From Tetragenococcus halophilus subsp. flandriensis (GTDB taxonomy: Bacteria; Bacillota; Bacilli; Lactobacillales; Enterococcaceae): 64,000 bases of DNA. Of the stretch, positions 44,394-53,594 are shown one piece after another. Position numbers and translations under genes: made by a program. Under the pieces are notes generated by a model. That model had not been told where the DNA came from. It ran no database searches and worked only from the letters and a program-made list of their open reading frames with translations. The first letter of the stretch is position 1. Each line of letters begins with the position of its first letter. The stretch covers positions 1 to 64,000 of the forward strand of contig NZ_BSUG01000018.1 in the NCBI RefSeq assembly GCF_030161475.1. Direction: 5' to 3'.

Positions 44394-44427
44394 ATATGAG
44401 ACACTATAAAAGTGAAAGGAGAAGCCT

Positions 44428-44856
44428 ATGATTAGAGAAATGGAACTAAAAGACGCTAAAGCAATTCATGAAATTAACAAAGAAAGTTTAGAATATAAGT
44501 TTCCTGAAAATAAAACAGCAGAAAAATTAAAAATAATTAGTAAACTGCCTAATAATCAGATTTTTGTTTACGAGGTAAAGGGTAAAGTTGTAGGTTATAT
44601 CCATCTTGCTGATTACGAAAACACTTATCATGACAGTTTGAAAAATATTCTCACACTAGCTGTTAAACCTGACTATCAAGGACAAGGAATTGCTAGCCAG
44701 TTATTAGAAAAAGGACAGCAATGGGCTGAAGAACAAGGAAGTCACGGAATTCGATTAGTTACGGGCTTTGAAAGGCAGAATGCACGAGTTTTTTATGAAA
44801 AGCATAGTTTTAGTAAAAGAAAAGACCAAAGAAACTATATTAAGTGGTGGGTTTAG
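44428..44856 (+). CDS. GNAT family N-acetyltransferase
   Basis: This 142-aa protein starts MIREMELKDAKAIHEINKESL and has motif A LAVKPDYQGQGIASQLLEKG near residue 75 plus RQNARVFYEKHSF, which form the acetyl-CoA site. The overall pattern is close to RimI-like enzymes. The substrate is unknown. GGAGAAG lies before the ATG. It is monocistronic. Confidence 0.85.
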   Translation: MIREMELKDAKAIHEINKESLEYKFPENKTAEKLKIISKLPNNQIFVYEVKGKVVGYIHLADYENTYHDSLKNILTLAVKPDYQGQGIASQLLEKGQQWAEEQGSHGIRLVTGFERQNARVFYEKHSFSKRKDQRNYIKWWV

Positions 44857-44999
44857 ATATTTTTCGTTATTTTATAACTTTATTATTTTTAAAAGAAATG
44901 GCACTGGTGTAATTGTTATACTACTTTAACATCTAAAATGTAGTTTAATAATTACATTGTAAGAGGTATTTTATTATTTAAAAACAAGGAGGCGAAGTG

Positions 45000-46073
45000 A
45001 TGCAAAAACCAAAAGGACTAAAAAAAGGAGATAAAGTAGCTATTGTGAGTTTATCAAGTGGGATTTTAGGTGAGCCTTTTGCTGCTCATCAACTAAAGTT
45101 AGGAAAACAAAGGTTAAAATCATTCGGTTTGGAACCTGTGACAATGCCTAATTCATTGAAAGGGTTGGACTATTTAAAACAACATCCCGAAGCGCGAGCA
45201 CAAGATTTAAAGGATGCTTTTGCAGATGATACGATTGCGGGGATTTTTTGTGCTATTGGTGGAGAGGATACTTATCGATTGCTTCCATATTTAATGGAAG
45301 ATGAAGCGTTTATGCAAGATGTACAAAATAAACCTAAAATCTTCTCGGGTTTTTCAGATACTACTGTAAATCATTTAATGTTTTATCATCTCGGAATGGA
45401 AACTTTCTACGGCTTAAATATTTTAAACGATCTAGCGGAACTAGAAGATGAGATGTTGCCTTATACCAAAGAAACTTTCCTTCATTATTTTGCAGAAAAT
45501 GAATTGAAAAAAGTTCCGGCAACGCAATGGTGGTATGAGGAACGACAAGATTTTTCAGCAGAGGCTGTTGGAACTAAAAGAGTACGTCATGCGGAAAAAC
45601 GTGGCTTTGAACTTTTACAAGGTACCAGAAACGTTTCAGGTCCACTGTTGGGCGGTTGTTTAGAAAGTTTGTATGAGTGTTTAGCGGGCGAACGGCATCG
45701 CGACCAAAATGAGATAATCCAACAGTATCATATTTTTCCAACATTAGAGGAATGGAAAGGGAAAATTATGTTTTTAGAGACCAGCGAGGAAAAAGCTTCA
45801 CCTGAAAAATTAAGAGAAATGCTTAGTGTATTTAAAAAGAAGGGCATTTTTTCAGTGATTAATGGTTTAATTATTGGAAAACCGCAGAATGAAGCCTACT
45901 ATGAAGAGTACAAAAAGGTTTATAAAGAAGTAATAGATGATGATAGGCTTCCTATCTTATATAATTTACCTTTTGGTCATGGCTTTCCTCGAACATTGTT
46001 ACCTTATGGGGTGGAGGCAACCATTGATATAGACGTGAAAACAATCATTTTTGACGAATCATATTTTAGTTAA
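45000..46073 (+). CDS. S66 family serine peptidase (LD-carboxypeptidase/MccF-like)
   Basis: This 357-aa protein has the N-terminal PKGLKKGDKVAIVSLSSG, then FCAIGGEDTYRLLPYL and nucleophile elbow FSGFSDTTVNHL (Ser near 115). The C-terminal GPLLGGCLESLYEC, FLETSEE (Glu) and LPFGHGFPR (His) supply the rest of the catalytic triad. The family contains peptidoglycan LD-carboxypeptidases and MccF, which detoxifies microcin C-like adenylates. No signal peptide is present, so a cytoplasmic role is likely. ATG 45000 has AAGGAGGCG at good distance. Confidence 0.87.
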   Translation: MQKPKGLKKGDKVAIVSLSSGILGEPFAAHQLKLGKQRLKSFGLEPVTMPNSLKGLDYLKQHPEARAQDLKDAFADDTIAGIFCAIGGEDTYRLLPYLMEDEAFMQDVQNKPKIFSGFSDTTVNHLMFYHLGMETFYGLNILNDLAELEDEMLPYTKETFLHYFAENELKKVPATQWWYEERQDFSAEAVGTKRVRHAEKRGFELLQGTRNVSGPLLGGCLESLYECLAGERHRDQNEIIQQYHIFPTLEEWKGKIMFLETSEEKASPEKLREMLSVFKKKGIFSVINGLIIGKPQNEAYYEEYKKVYKEVIDDDRLPILYNLPFGHGFPRTLLPYGVEATIDIDVKTIIFDESYFS

Positions 46074-46087
46074 ATGGAGTGACCCAG

Positions 46088-46678
46088 TTGAATTTAGAAG
46101 AACAAAGACAATTTATTTTGACAGGTAAAATGTATAATGATTTAACACCTGAATTAGTACAAGCAAGAGAAGATGCTGTGTTATTAACCAATCAGTATAA
46201 TGTGGCATTTGGACAATCTTCTTATATAAGAGAAGAAATATTGCAAAAATTATTGTATTCTATAGGAGACAATGTAGGTTTTGAGCCTACATTTAGATGC
46301 GAATTCGGTTTTAATATTTCTATTGGCGATAATTTCTATGCAAATTTTGATTGTATGATGTTAGACGGTGGAGGTATTGAAATTGGCGACAATGTTTTAT
46401 TTGGTCCCAAAGTTGGCATTTATACATCTAACCATGCAATTGATGCTTCTGAAAGAATTGCTGGCGGTTGTTATGCTAAAAAAGTAACGATTGGCAACAA
46501 CGTCTGGGTAGGTGCAGGTGTTCATATTAATCAAGGAGTAAGGATTGGTGAAAATTCAGTTATCGGTTCAGGAAGTGTTATTACCCATGATGTACCCGCC
46601 AACGTTATCGCAGCGGGTACACCTTGCAAAGTTATTCGAAAAATAACAGAAGAAGATAAAACAGGATTTGTGGGCTAA
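46088..46678 (+). CDS. sugar O-acetyltransferase (LacA/Maa, LbH family)
   Basis: About 196 aa. A Mac domain (MYNDLTPELVQAREDAVLLTNQYN) is followed by hexapeptide repeats of a left-handed beta-helix (INIGDNFYANFDCMMLDGG; VTIGNNVWVGAGVHINQGV) with the catalytic His in YTSNHAID. It acetylates maltose, galactosides or similar sugars with acetyl-CoA. I choose TTG 46088 with GGAG 8 bp before it; GTG 46079 is too close. It starts 14 bp after the S66 gene. Confidence 0.88.
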   Translation: MNLEEQRQFILTGKMYNDLTPELVQAREDAVLLTNQYNVAFGQSSYIREEILQKLLYSIGDNVGFEPTFRCEFGFNISIGDNFYANFDCMMLDGGGIEIGDNVLFGPKVGIYTSNHAIDASERIAGGCYAKKVTIGNNVWVGAGVHINQGVRIGENSVIGSGSVITHDVPANVIAAGTPCKVIRKITEEDKTGFVG

Positions 46679-46762
46679 GGTGTAAAAGCTAGTTTTTCTT
46701 TTTATTTCTGTAGCCAATAAAAAGTATTTGAACAAAATATTAAAAGTGAACAGGAGTATCAA

Positions 46763-47087
46763 GTGGATACAAAAGATATTAAAGACTCATATCGCACCGA
46801 TTATAATCCTAAACTTCAACTTTTCTAGTTTGAAGATGATGAAGAAGGGAATATCGTCACTTTTAAGCAGGAAATCGCTCGATTCGTTTTATATACCAAA
46901 ATTCCATATCGCAAGGAAGTGGTTTTTAATAGCAATTATCTTGCCAATTTTTGCTATAATTAAGTATATCTGCTTTTTATACTACAAAGAAAGCAAAAGA
47001 AGTAACAGTTATTCTCTAATTTATGGAAAAAAGCTGTTAATTCTGCAAGTTTTGTTGAGAAAATCATATTTCTCTGCTATAAAATAA
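46763..47087 (+). pseudogene. probable degraded small membrane protein gene
   Basis: GTG 46763 behind CAGGAG opens a frame MDTKDIKDSYRTDYNPKLQL that meets TAG after 22 codons and continues FEDDEEGNIVTFKQEIARFV to about 46920. The hydrophobic helix that should follow (KWFLIAIILPIFAIIKYICF) lies in another frame. A nonsense and a frameshift mutation would explain this. A frame open from 46728 to 47087 covers only the second part sensibly. I do not recognise the family. Confidence 0.4.
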
Positions 47088-47160
47088 AATATAAGTAGTT
47101 GTGGTACCCGATTTACTTTTTTAAATGAATAAGATAACGTTATCAATATATACAAAATGA

Positions 47161-47275
47161 ATCGTTCTTCAGGGCAGGGTGCAATTCCCGACCGGCGGTA
47201 AAGTCCGCGAGCCTTACGAGGTTGATCCAGTGAAACTCTGGAGCCGACAGTATAGTCTGGATGGAAGAAGAATGG
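47161..47275 (+). promoter_or_regulatory. FMN riboswitch (RFN element)
   Basis: The conserved RFN blocks appear in order: CTTCAGGGCAGGGTG, TTCCCGACCGGCGGTAAA, GTCCGCGAGCC, TTGATCCAGTGAAACTCTGG, GCCGACAGTATAGTCTGGATG and GAAGAAG, with the GTTCTTC/GAAGAAT closing stem. With the terminator at 47339 it should shut off ribU when FMN is abundant. Confidence 0.97.
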
Positions 47276-47338
47276 ATCAATGAAAGAAAGATTGAGTTTA
47301 ATTTTTTGGAGTACTCAATTTTTATAGTTGATTTTTCC

Positions 47339-47369
47339 TAGCCCTGCTTGAATGTGCAGGGCTTTTTTT
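47339..47369 (+). terminator. riboswitch-controlled terminator
   Basis: TAGCCCTGC (47339-47347) pairs with GCAGGGCT (47355-47362), followed by seven T. Confidence 0.9.
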
Positions 47370-47442
47370 CGTGTCAAAAAGCAAAATATATCGGTATTTA
47401 TCAGTTATTCAAATAAGAAAAAAATAAAGGGAGTTTATTATT

Positions 47443-48111
47443 ATGCAAGAGAGTAGACAAAACACCAAGTATATTCGTTATATTACATTTATGGCAGCTT
47501 TTAGCGCGTTGGCTTATATTTCAGTGATATTTTTAAAAATTCCTATGATTGCTTTTTTAAAATATGAACCTAAAGATGTATTCGTTATTTTAGGTGGGTT
47601 AATATTTGGCCCGTTATTCACTGTTTTTTTATCAATTATTGTACCGTTCCTTGAATTGATTACCGTGAGCTCGACTGGAATTATTGGCTTTATTATGAAT
47701 GCTATTTCAACTTTTTTCTATGTTTTACCACCTGTTTTATTTTACGCTAAGCGTCGAAGTACAAAATCTTTACTGTATGGCTTAATCATTGGAACGATTG
47801 GCTTAACCATTGTGATGATTATGTGGAATTACTTTTTAGCACCGATTTTCTTTGGTTACACGCGTGAAGCAGCTGTCCAAATTTTAGTGCCCGTAATCTT
47901 GCAATTTAATTTGATTAAAGGTGGAATTAACGCAGTCTTAATCCTATTGTTATACAAACCTGTGACAAACGTTTTGGTAAAAAGCAATATTTTGAAGAAA
48001 ATTGACTTTGAAGGTTTTAAAAACGAAAGAAAAATTATTACAAGTATTGTAACAGCTATGCTTATTTTGACTGTTATTTTTGTGATTTTAAGTTATTTTA
48101 ATATCGTTTAG
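47443..48111 (+). CDS. ribU: riboflavin ECF transporter S component RibU
   Basis: This 222-aa membrane protein has six hydrophobic segments, with FLKYEPKDVFVILGGLIFGP and ELITVSSTGIIGFIMNAIS, conserved ligand-region motifs of RibU. It captures riboflavin for import. It lies directly behind the FMN riboswitch and, unusually, is followed by genes for a complete energising module on the same strand. The ATG follows AAAGGGAG. Confidence 0.92.
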   Translation: MQESRQNTKYIRYITFMAAFSALAYISVIFLKIPMIAFLKYEPKDVFVILGGLIFGPLFTVFLSIIVPFLELITVSSTGIIGFIMNAISTFFYVLPPVLFYAKRRSTKSLLYGLIIGTIGLTIVMIMWNYFLAPIFFGYTREAAVQILVPVILQFNLIKGGINAVLILLLYKPVTNVLVKSNILKKIDFEGFKNERKIITSIVTAMLILTVIFVILSYFNIV

Positions 48112-48131
48112 TCATGTATAGGAGCTAGCAG

Positions 48132-49010
48132 ATGAAAGAAATTGTATTTGAAGTAAGAAATCTTGTTTATACGGTTGAAAGTATTTTAAGTATTGAAATG
48201 GATACCATCGAACATACGCTTTTAGAAGAAATTAATTTCCAGTTATATAAAAATGAAATTGTCGGTATTGTAGGGGAAAATGGTGCAGGTAAAAGTACAT
48301 TATGTAAGTTACTTGCCGGCATTGATGTACCGACAAAAGGAGAAATTTTACTAGAAAGTCAAAACATTCTGGAATATTCCCCGCAATGGAAAATCCATCG
48401 CGATATTGCCATGGTCTTTCAAAATATCGATGAGCAGTTTATCGGTACAAGTTGTAGGGAAGATGCGTTTTTGTATCTGGCAAACTTTGGTTTTTCAGAG
48501 GAGGAAATTGAGCTGCGTTTATCTGATATCGCAAAAGAACTACAGGTTGACGCTTTGTTAGATTCACCACTTTCGGAATTATCCGGTGGGCAAAAACAGT
48601 TGCTCGCTATTGTTGAAGTACTTGCTTTAAAGCCTAAAGTTTTGATTTTAGATGAACCTACCGCTCAACTTGATGAAATCAATGAAGCTATTGTATTGAA
48701 ACAGTTAGAAAAAATTGTAGCTAAAAAACAAGTATCTATTATTTTGGTATCGCATAAAATGAGTGAATTAAAACACAGCGACCGTATTTTGGGTTTGGCA
48801 GATAAAACGATCGAACATGATCTTAGCACCGATCGTTTTTTAACAGCACATGAACTGTTAGATAATTATCATTTAAACATTTCTCCGATACTGGAAATCA
48901 CGCACTATTTGCAAAAAAATAATGTGCCATTGCCCTCACTAACAGATTTATCAGTACCGACTTTTATGCATAATATTCAGTCGATTTTTAAGGAGGACCA
49001 AAAGGAATGA
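48132..49010 (+). CDS. ECF transporter ATPase (EcfA type)
   Basis: This 292-aa protein has Walker A GENGAGKST near residue 55, Q-loop MVFQNIDEQFIG, signature LSGGQKQLLAIVEVL, Walker B VLILDEPTAQLD, and the extended C-terminal region of ECF ATPases. The 'FQNIDEQF' segment recalls the FQNP..Q motif of CbiO-type subunits. It starts 20 bp after ribU and overlaps the second ATPase gene by 4 bp. It probably energises RibU together with the next two genes. Confidence 0.88.
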   Translation: MKEIVFEVRNLVYTVESILSIEMDTIEHTLLEEINFQLYKNEIVGIVGENGAGKSTLCKLLAGIDVPTKGEILLESQNILEYSPQWKIHRDIAMVFQNIDEQFIGTSCREDAFLYLANFGFSEEEIELRLSDIAKELQVDALLDSPLSELSGGQKQLLAIVEVLALKPKVLILDEPTAQLDEINEAIVLKQLEKIVAKKQVSIILVSHKMSELKHSDRILGLADKTIEHDLSTDRFLTAHELLDNYHLNISPILEITHYLQKNNVPLPSLTDLSVPTFMHNIQSIFKEDQKE

Positions 49011-49840
49011 TTTTTCTTAAACACTTGTTTTATGAAGTTGAAAACTCATCGACCCAGCAGACAGAGCGCATCTTAGAAGATATAAATCTGGAATTTTCAA
49101 AAGGGCAGGTTTATGCGATTGTCGGTGCAAATGGTGCTGGAAAATCAACTTTATTAGATATTATAAGCGGTACGAAGAACCCTACAGCAGGTTATCTTAC
49201 AAATAATGCGCAAGACGTTCATCAAAATAGACGGTCATTTTTGCGATATCTTGAAAAGGTCAGCTACTGTATACAGAATGCTGAATCTGCATTTTTTCAT
49301 AAAACGGTAAAAGAAGAGTTACTGTTTTCTTCGCAGAATCAAGAATTACTAGACCAGCTTGTAAGAGACTATGATTTGCAAGAAGCGCTTGAACTATCAC
49401 CATTTCAACTATCCGGCGGACAAAAAAAGCGTTTGTTATTTGTATTGAATTTGTTAAATGAACCATCGATTTTACTGACTGATGAACTAACAGCTGGCTT
49501 AGATCAGGAAGGAAAAAGTGCGATGATGGGAGAAATCATTTCTCATAAAGACAAAAGAATAACGATTATGGTTACACATAATCTAGAAGACGCCTTATAT
49601 TATGCGGATAATCTTATCGTTCTTTCTGATAGCAGGGTCACTTTCGCAGGAAAAACAAATGAGGTCATCGAAGATAGCTCTTTGTTGACTTCTGCCGGCT
49701 TTCAAATGCCAGAAACTTTTTTGCTTTGCCAGCAGCTTATTCAAAGTGGCATCTTTAACAAAGGAGACTATTACTTAAATAGTAAAGAAATTGCTAAGCA
49801 GTTATTACTTCAGTTTAAAGGAGAAAAGTCAGATGAATAA
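49007..49840 (+). CDS. second ECF transporter ATPase (EcfA' type)
   Basis: This 277-aa protein has Walker A GANGAGKST near residue 44, Q-loop YCIQNAESAFF, signature LSGGQKKRLLFVLNLL and Walker B ILLTDELTAGLD. The usual LDEPT is TDELT; the catalytic Glu remains. It overlaps the first ATPase gene and the EcfT gene, so the three are translated together. As in other ECF systems the two ATPases form a heterodimer. Confidence 0.87.
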   Translation: MIFLKHLFYEVENSSTQQTERILEDINLEFSKGQVYAIVGANGAGKSTLLDIISGTKNPTAGYLTNNAQDVHQNRRSFLRYLEKVSYCIQNAESAFFHKTVKEELLFSSQNQELLDQLVRDYDLQEALELSPFQLSGGQKKRLLFVLNLLNEPSILLTDELTAGLDQEGKSAMMGEIISHKDKRITIMVTHNLEDALYYADNLIVLSDSRVTFAGKTNEVIEDSSLLTSAGFQMPETFLLCQQLIQSGIFNKGDYYLNSKEIAKQLLLQFKGEKSDE

Positions 49841-50582
49841 AAGAATGCTTTCTTCTTTAGATGGACGGACAAAGTTTATCGCATGGTTGGCTTTAACGAT
49901 TGTGATGTTTATTTTCGATAATTATTTACAATATATTTCTTTAATTTTGATACTAGCACTTATTTTTTACGGTTTTTATGATGTTACTGAAAGAAAAACG
50001 ATATATAAATCCTGGAAATTTTTATTTTTAGTCCCTACGATTAATTTAATCGCTAATTTGTTATTTGAAAACGGAAAAGTTTTGTATGCTTTTTCAGTTT
50101 TTACTTTTACAGATACTGATATCCAAATTTTTATGCGGATATTTTTACTTTTATTTTTTTCCAGGTGTGTATTACTTAAAACCGATGCGAAGGAGTTAGG
50201 TATTGCTATTGGAAAAATCGTTCATTCTCTTTCTTTTCATAGGATTAACAGTACAGCGATTCCGTTATTGATTATTGTTATTTTATCTTTTATTGAAAAA
50301 TTTAGGCAGCTTATGCAAGAGATCAATAAAGCCTATTTGTTGCGTACGAACGGTATAAGTCAGAAGGGGATCGTACAAAAGGTTCGTTCCCGAGCCATGT
50401 TATTATCTCCCTTATTGATGATTTCGATGAAAAAAACAGAGCAAGTTTCGACAGCTTTGTTGGCAAAAGGTTATCACAGAGGGAGTCAGGTCGTGGATTA
50501 TTCGAAAATTAAGTATAGTAAAAATGATTATATTGCTTATGGCATTTTAACGTTATTTATTTTTTTAGTGATGCGAATTTAG
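49833..50582 (+). CDS. ECF transporter T component (EcfT)
   Basis: About 249 aa with five hydrophobic segments in the first half. The coupling motifs appear at 'NKAYLLRTNGI' and 'ALLAKGYHRGS', which correspond to the two Ala-Arg-Gly-type motifs that contact the ATPases, here diverged. ATG 49833 has AAAGGAGAAAAG upstream and overlaps the ATPase end. It completes the RibU-linked ECF module. Confidence 0.85.
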   Translation: MNKRMLSSLDGRTKFIAWLALTIVMFIFDNYLQYISLILILALIFYGFYDVTERKTIYKSWKFLFLVPTINLIANLLFENGKVLYAFSVFTFTDTDIQIFMRIFLLLFFSRCVLLKTDAKELGIAIGKIVHSLSFHRINSTAIPLLIIVILSFIEKFRQLMQEINKAYLLRTNGISQKGIVQKVRSRAMLLSPLLMISMKKTEQVSTALLAKGYHRGSQVVDYSKIKYSKNDYIAYGILTLFIFLVMRI

Positions 50583-50609
50583 TTTATTTTGTTTGAAAGG
50601 GGAGTAGTT

Positions 50610-51326
50610 ATGTTAAATATTGTTGTTTGTGACCCTGATAACAAATTTCTTGATACATTAGAAGAAAAAATAGAAATTTATCTAAGTAGATACCCAGATT
50701 TAGCATTTCAAATTGTCCGTTTTTTAGATGCTGAGTTATTGTTGGAAAAAGATATTTCAGATATCGATATTATTTTTATGGGCGTTCAACTGCAAAGGAT
50801 GACAGGTATTGACGCTGCGACTATTCTTCGGCAAAAATCTGAACATTTTGTCTTAATATTTGTTTCCGATTTTATCGAATATGCACCACTTGGTTATCAA
50901 GTAAATGCTTTACGATATATCATCAAAGATCAATTGGAGCAATATTTTGCGGAAGCCATGACAGCTACCTTAAGCGAACTAGAGCTACATAGGAATAAAA
51001 TCAATATCAAGTTTGTTGGCTGTGCAGCAAAAGAAGTTCCTACTGATAACATTATTTATATCGAAAGTAATCTTCATAAAGTGCACTTTAGACTCACAAA
51101 TTCAGACCGCTCATTATATCTTTACGATACGTTAAATGAGATACAAAATAAGTTGGCGCAAGATTATTTTATTCGAATTCACCAAAGCTATTTAGTGAAT
51201 CTAAAACATCTAATTAAAGCTAAAAACTACAAAGCCACACTAACACAAGGAATCGAACTACCCATTAGCCAGAGATGTTTTTCAAAAGTGAAGCAACAGT
51301 TGCTGGTTTATAAAGAGTCTGTTTAA
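50610..51326 (+). CDS. LytTR-family response regulator lacking the phospho-acceptor Asp
   Basis: About 238 aa. The receiver-like domain (1-120) keeps VVCDPDNKF, but the phosphorylation-site strand reads DIIFMGVQLQRMTGIDAA where LD(I/V) is expected, so Asp is replaced by Gly. The LytTR DNA-binding domain (about 135-235) has IIYIESNLHKVHF, FIRIHQSYLVNLKHL and LPISQRCF. No histidine kinase is adjacent. It follows the riboflavin ECF operon by 27 bp and may be in it. It may act without phosphorylation. Confidence 0.85.
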   Translation: MLNIVVCDPDNKFLDTLEEKIEIYLSRYPDLAFQIVRFLDAELLLEKDISDIDIIFMGVQLQRMTGIDAATILRQKSEHFVLIFVSDFIEYAPLGYQVNALRYIIKDQLEQYFAEAMTATLSELELHRNKINIKFVGCAAKEVPTDNIIYIESNLHKVHFRLTNSDRSLYLYDTLNEIQNKLAQDYFIRIHQSYLVNLKHLIKAKNYKATLTQGIELPISQRCFSKVKQQLLVYKESV

Positions 51327-51827
51327 TATTTTGGCAGTTGAAAAAGAATATTTTTGGATTAAATACGTTATTAAAGGCGAATTATGGGCTTAAGAGAAGA
51401 TAATCTCATAGGAAAGTGAAATTGTTGAGATTGTTTGTAATTAGTGACAATAGGATATGAAAGTTACGTTTTTAATTTATAAAAAAAGGGAAATAATGGG
51501 AATATTAGCTTTAGTAGGTACATAAAAATAGCGATTCTATGTGTGAAAACCAAATGACTCACATAGAAATAACTTTTGAATGTACTTAATTATCGATAAG
51601 CTCATTGGAATACTAAAATAATGGGACTGACTAGTAAATTGATTGTCGGGAAAATAGCTGATAGTTTTTTTAACTATGGAGATGGCGAGAGTTGAACCTG
51701 CGTATTATTTAATTCCACATAGTCAGCAGTCAGGAAACACTTCGTTATAAAGCAACTGCTGGTTGCTTTACATATCTAGGCTTTCCTTTATAATAAATTC
51801 TAAATAATGATAAGTGAAGGTGCCAAT
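51327..51827. other. non-coding stretch with two small hairpins
   Basis: TTCTATGTG/CACATAGAA (about 51536-51568) and AAAGCAAC/GTTGCTTT (about 51752-51772) form short stems, neither with a good T run. No frame with a ribosome binding site is visible. Confidence 0.4.
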
Positions 51828-52271
51828 ATGGAGTTTAAAGAAGTCCTGCTTAACATACGAAAAAATAACGATTTATCGCAAGAAGAAATGGCAGAACGTT
51901 TATTAATCACACGACAAGCTGTTAGCCGATGGGAAATGGGCGAAACGATTCCCAATATTGAAACGCTAAAAATTATTTCAAAAGAGTTTGATGTTTCTAT
52001 TAATACGCTGCTGGGTTCTCCGAGGACACTCATTTGCCAGTGTTGTGGTATGCCGATGTATGAAGATTCTGTTATCAGTAAAGATGTTGAGGGTTATTTT
52101 AACGAGGATTATTGTAAGTGGTGTTATGTAGATGGTGAATTTGTGTATGATTCCTTGCAAGACTTAATCGCTTTTCTTGTTCCGCAAATGTCTTCTCAAT
52201 ATGGTATGGCAGAAGAAGATGTTTATCAAATGTTCAGTGAATTTCTACCCAAACTCAAGCACTGGAAATGA
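51828..52271 (+). CDS. XRE regulator with C-terminal zinc-ribbon domain
   Basis: About 147 aa. The HTH is MEFKEVLLNIRKNNDLSQEE followed by MAERLLITRQAVSRWEMGETIPN. The C-terminal part has CQCCGMPM and YCKWCYVDGEFVY, two Cys pairs of a zinc-ribbon-like domain often annotated as a putative zinc ribbon fused to HTH. Its ligand is unknown. ATG 51828 follows GAAGGTG. It lies 30 bp before a ClbS/DfsB-like gene and may control it. Confidence 0.82.
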   Translation: MEFKEVLLNIRKNNDLSQEEMAERLLITRQAVSRWEMGETIPNIETLKIISKEFDVSINTLLGSPRTLICQCCGMPMYEDSVISKDVEGYFNEDYCKWCYVDGEFVYDSLQDLIAFLVPQMSSQYGMAEEDVYQMFSEFLPKLKHWK

Positions 52272-52301
52272 TTTATTTCAGAAGAGAGAGGTTGAATTGA
52301 G

Positions 52302-52844
52302 ATGGTAAGACCAAAATCTAAAAACGAATTAGTAGAAGTTGCGAATACGAATTTTTCTAAGCTATGTAATTTAATTGATTCTATGACAGAAGAAGAGAAG
52401 AAAGCAGACTTTCATTTTGATAAAGAATTTCTAGATAAACAAAAAGTTGCACACTGGAAAGGTGATAAAAATCTTAGAGACGTACTTATCCATTTATATG
52501 AGTGGCATCAGTTATTACTTAATTGGGTTAAAAATAATCAAAGAGGAATCATGAAACTTTTTTTACCTGAACCTTATAATTGGAAAACTTATCCTCAAAT
52601 GAATGTTGCCTTCTGGGAAAAACATCAGTCGACTTCTTATGACAAAGCGAGAAAATTACTAGAGGATAACCACTTAGAAGTAATGTCTTTAATCAATTCT
52701 TTCTCTGATGAAGAACTTTTTACAAAGGAATATTTTTCTTGGACAGGAAGTACTTCCTTGGGCAGTTATTGTATCTCATCAACTGCAAGTCATTATGATT
52801 GGGCGATGAAAAAAGTGAGGAAACATATTAAAACATTGCGATAA
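52302..52844 (+). CDS. ClbS/DfsB family four-helix bundle protein
   Basis: This 180-aa protein has 'RDVLIHLYEWHQLLLNWV' and 'NVAFWEKHQSTSYDKARKLL' plus 'ISSTASHYDWAMKKVRKHIK', the layout of the ClbS/DfsB (DUF1706) family. The founder ClbS protects against the genotoxin colibactin, but most members have no known target. It has GAGAGAGG before the ATG and follows the zinc-ribbon XRE gene closely. Confidence 0.83.
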   Translation: MVRPKSKNELVEVANTNFSKLCNLIDSMTEEEKKADFHFDKEFLDKQKVAHWKGDKNLRDVLIHLYEWHQLLLNWVKNNQRGIMKLFLPEPYNWKTYPQMNVAFWEKHQSTSYDKARKLLEDNHLEVMSLINSFSDEELFTKEYFSWTGSTSLGSYCISSTASHYDWAMKKVRKHIKTLR

Positions 52845-53029
52845 TAAAAGGGAACAACTAGCAAAAATTATCATCTTTTAAAAGTAGTTTTTTAACAACC
52901 TAATTTTCAGCCAACCTTTTAAAGCTACAAACCGGCATTATTTGACATATTTTATTTCAACTCTATACAATATATGTGTAAGTGCATATTTTTAAATGAA
53001 TAAATAAGTATGAAAAGGAGCGTTTGTAA

Positions 53030-53587
53030 ATGACGAAAGTTGCAGTATTAGTAGGTTCATTACGTAAAGAGTCGTTTTCTAAAAAGGTAGCTAAGAATGT
53101 GATGGAACTTTTCCCAGGAGATGTTACTACAGAAATCATTCCAATCGGTGATTTGCCTTTATATAACCAAGACTTTGATGACAATAATGAACCACCACGC
53201 GAATGGATCAACTTTCGAGAAAAAATGAAAACAGCTAATGCAGTGTTATTTGTAACACCAGAATACAACAGATCAATTCCTGGCGTGTTAAAAAATGCTA
53301 TCGATGTGGGTTCTCGTCCTATGGAGGACAGTGTTTGGAAAGGTAAGCCTGCAGGTATTATTAGTAATTCTCCTAAAAATTTAAGTGGGTTTGGTGCTAA
53401 CCATCATCTACGTCAACCTCTTGTATTCTTAGATATGCCAGTTGTTCAACAACCGGAAGTTTATTTGGCAAATATTACGACATTGTTAGATGAAAATGGG
53501 AAAATTAATAATGAAGGGACTATCCAGTTTCTACAAACATTTGTAGATAAATTTATGGATTTAATTGGTAAATTTACAGAAAACTAA
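53030..53587 (+). CDS. NADPH-dependent FMN reductase
   Basis: This 185-aa flavodoxin-like protein has FMN phosphate loop GSLRKESFSKK at residue 9, TPEYNRSIPGVLKNAIDVGSRP near 80 and GIISNSP. It reduces FMN, quinones or azo dyes. The ATG follows AAAAGGAG. A cluster of palindromic repeats starts right after its stop. Confidence 0.9.
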   Translation: MTKVAVLVGSLRKESFSKKVAKNVMELFPGDVTTEIIPIGDLPLYNQDFDDNNEPPREWINFREKMKTANAVLFVTPEYNRSIPGVLKNAIDVGSRPMEDSVWKGKPAGIISNSPKNLSGFGANHHLRQPLVFLDMPVVQQPEVYLANITTLLDENGKINNEGTIQFLQTFVDKFMDLIGKFTEN

Positions 53588-53594
53588 ACTATCA

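Noticed and set aside
46728-47087. 119-codon plus-strand reading frame as an intact gene
   Set aside because: Its N-terminal third is a shadow of a better frame with a ribosome binding site; only its hydrophobic later part looks real, so it is treated as a pseudogene.
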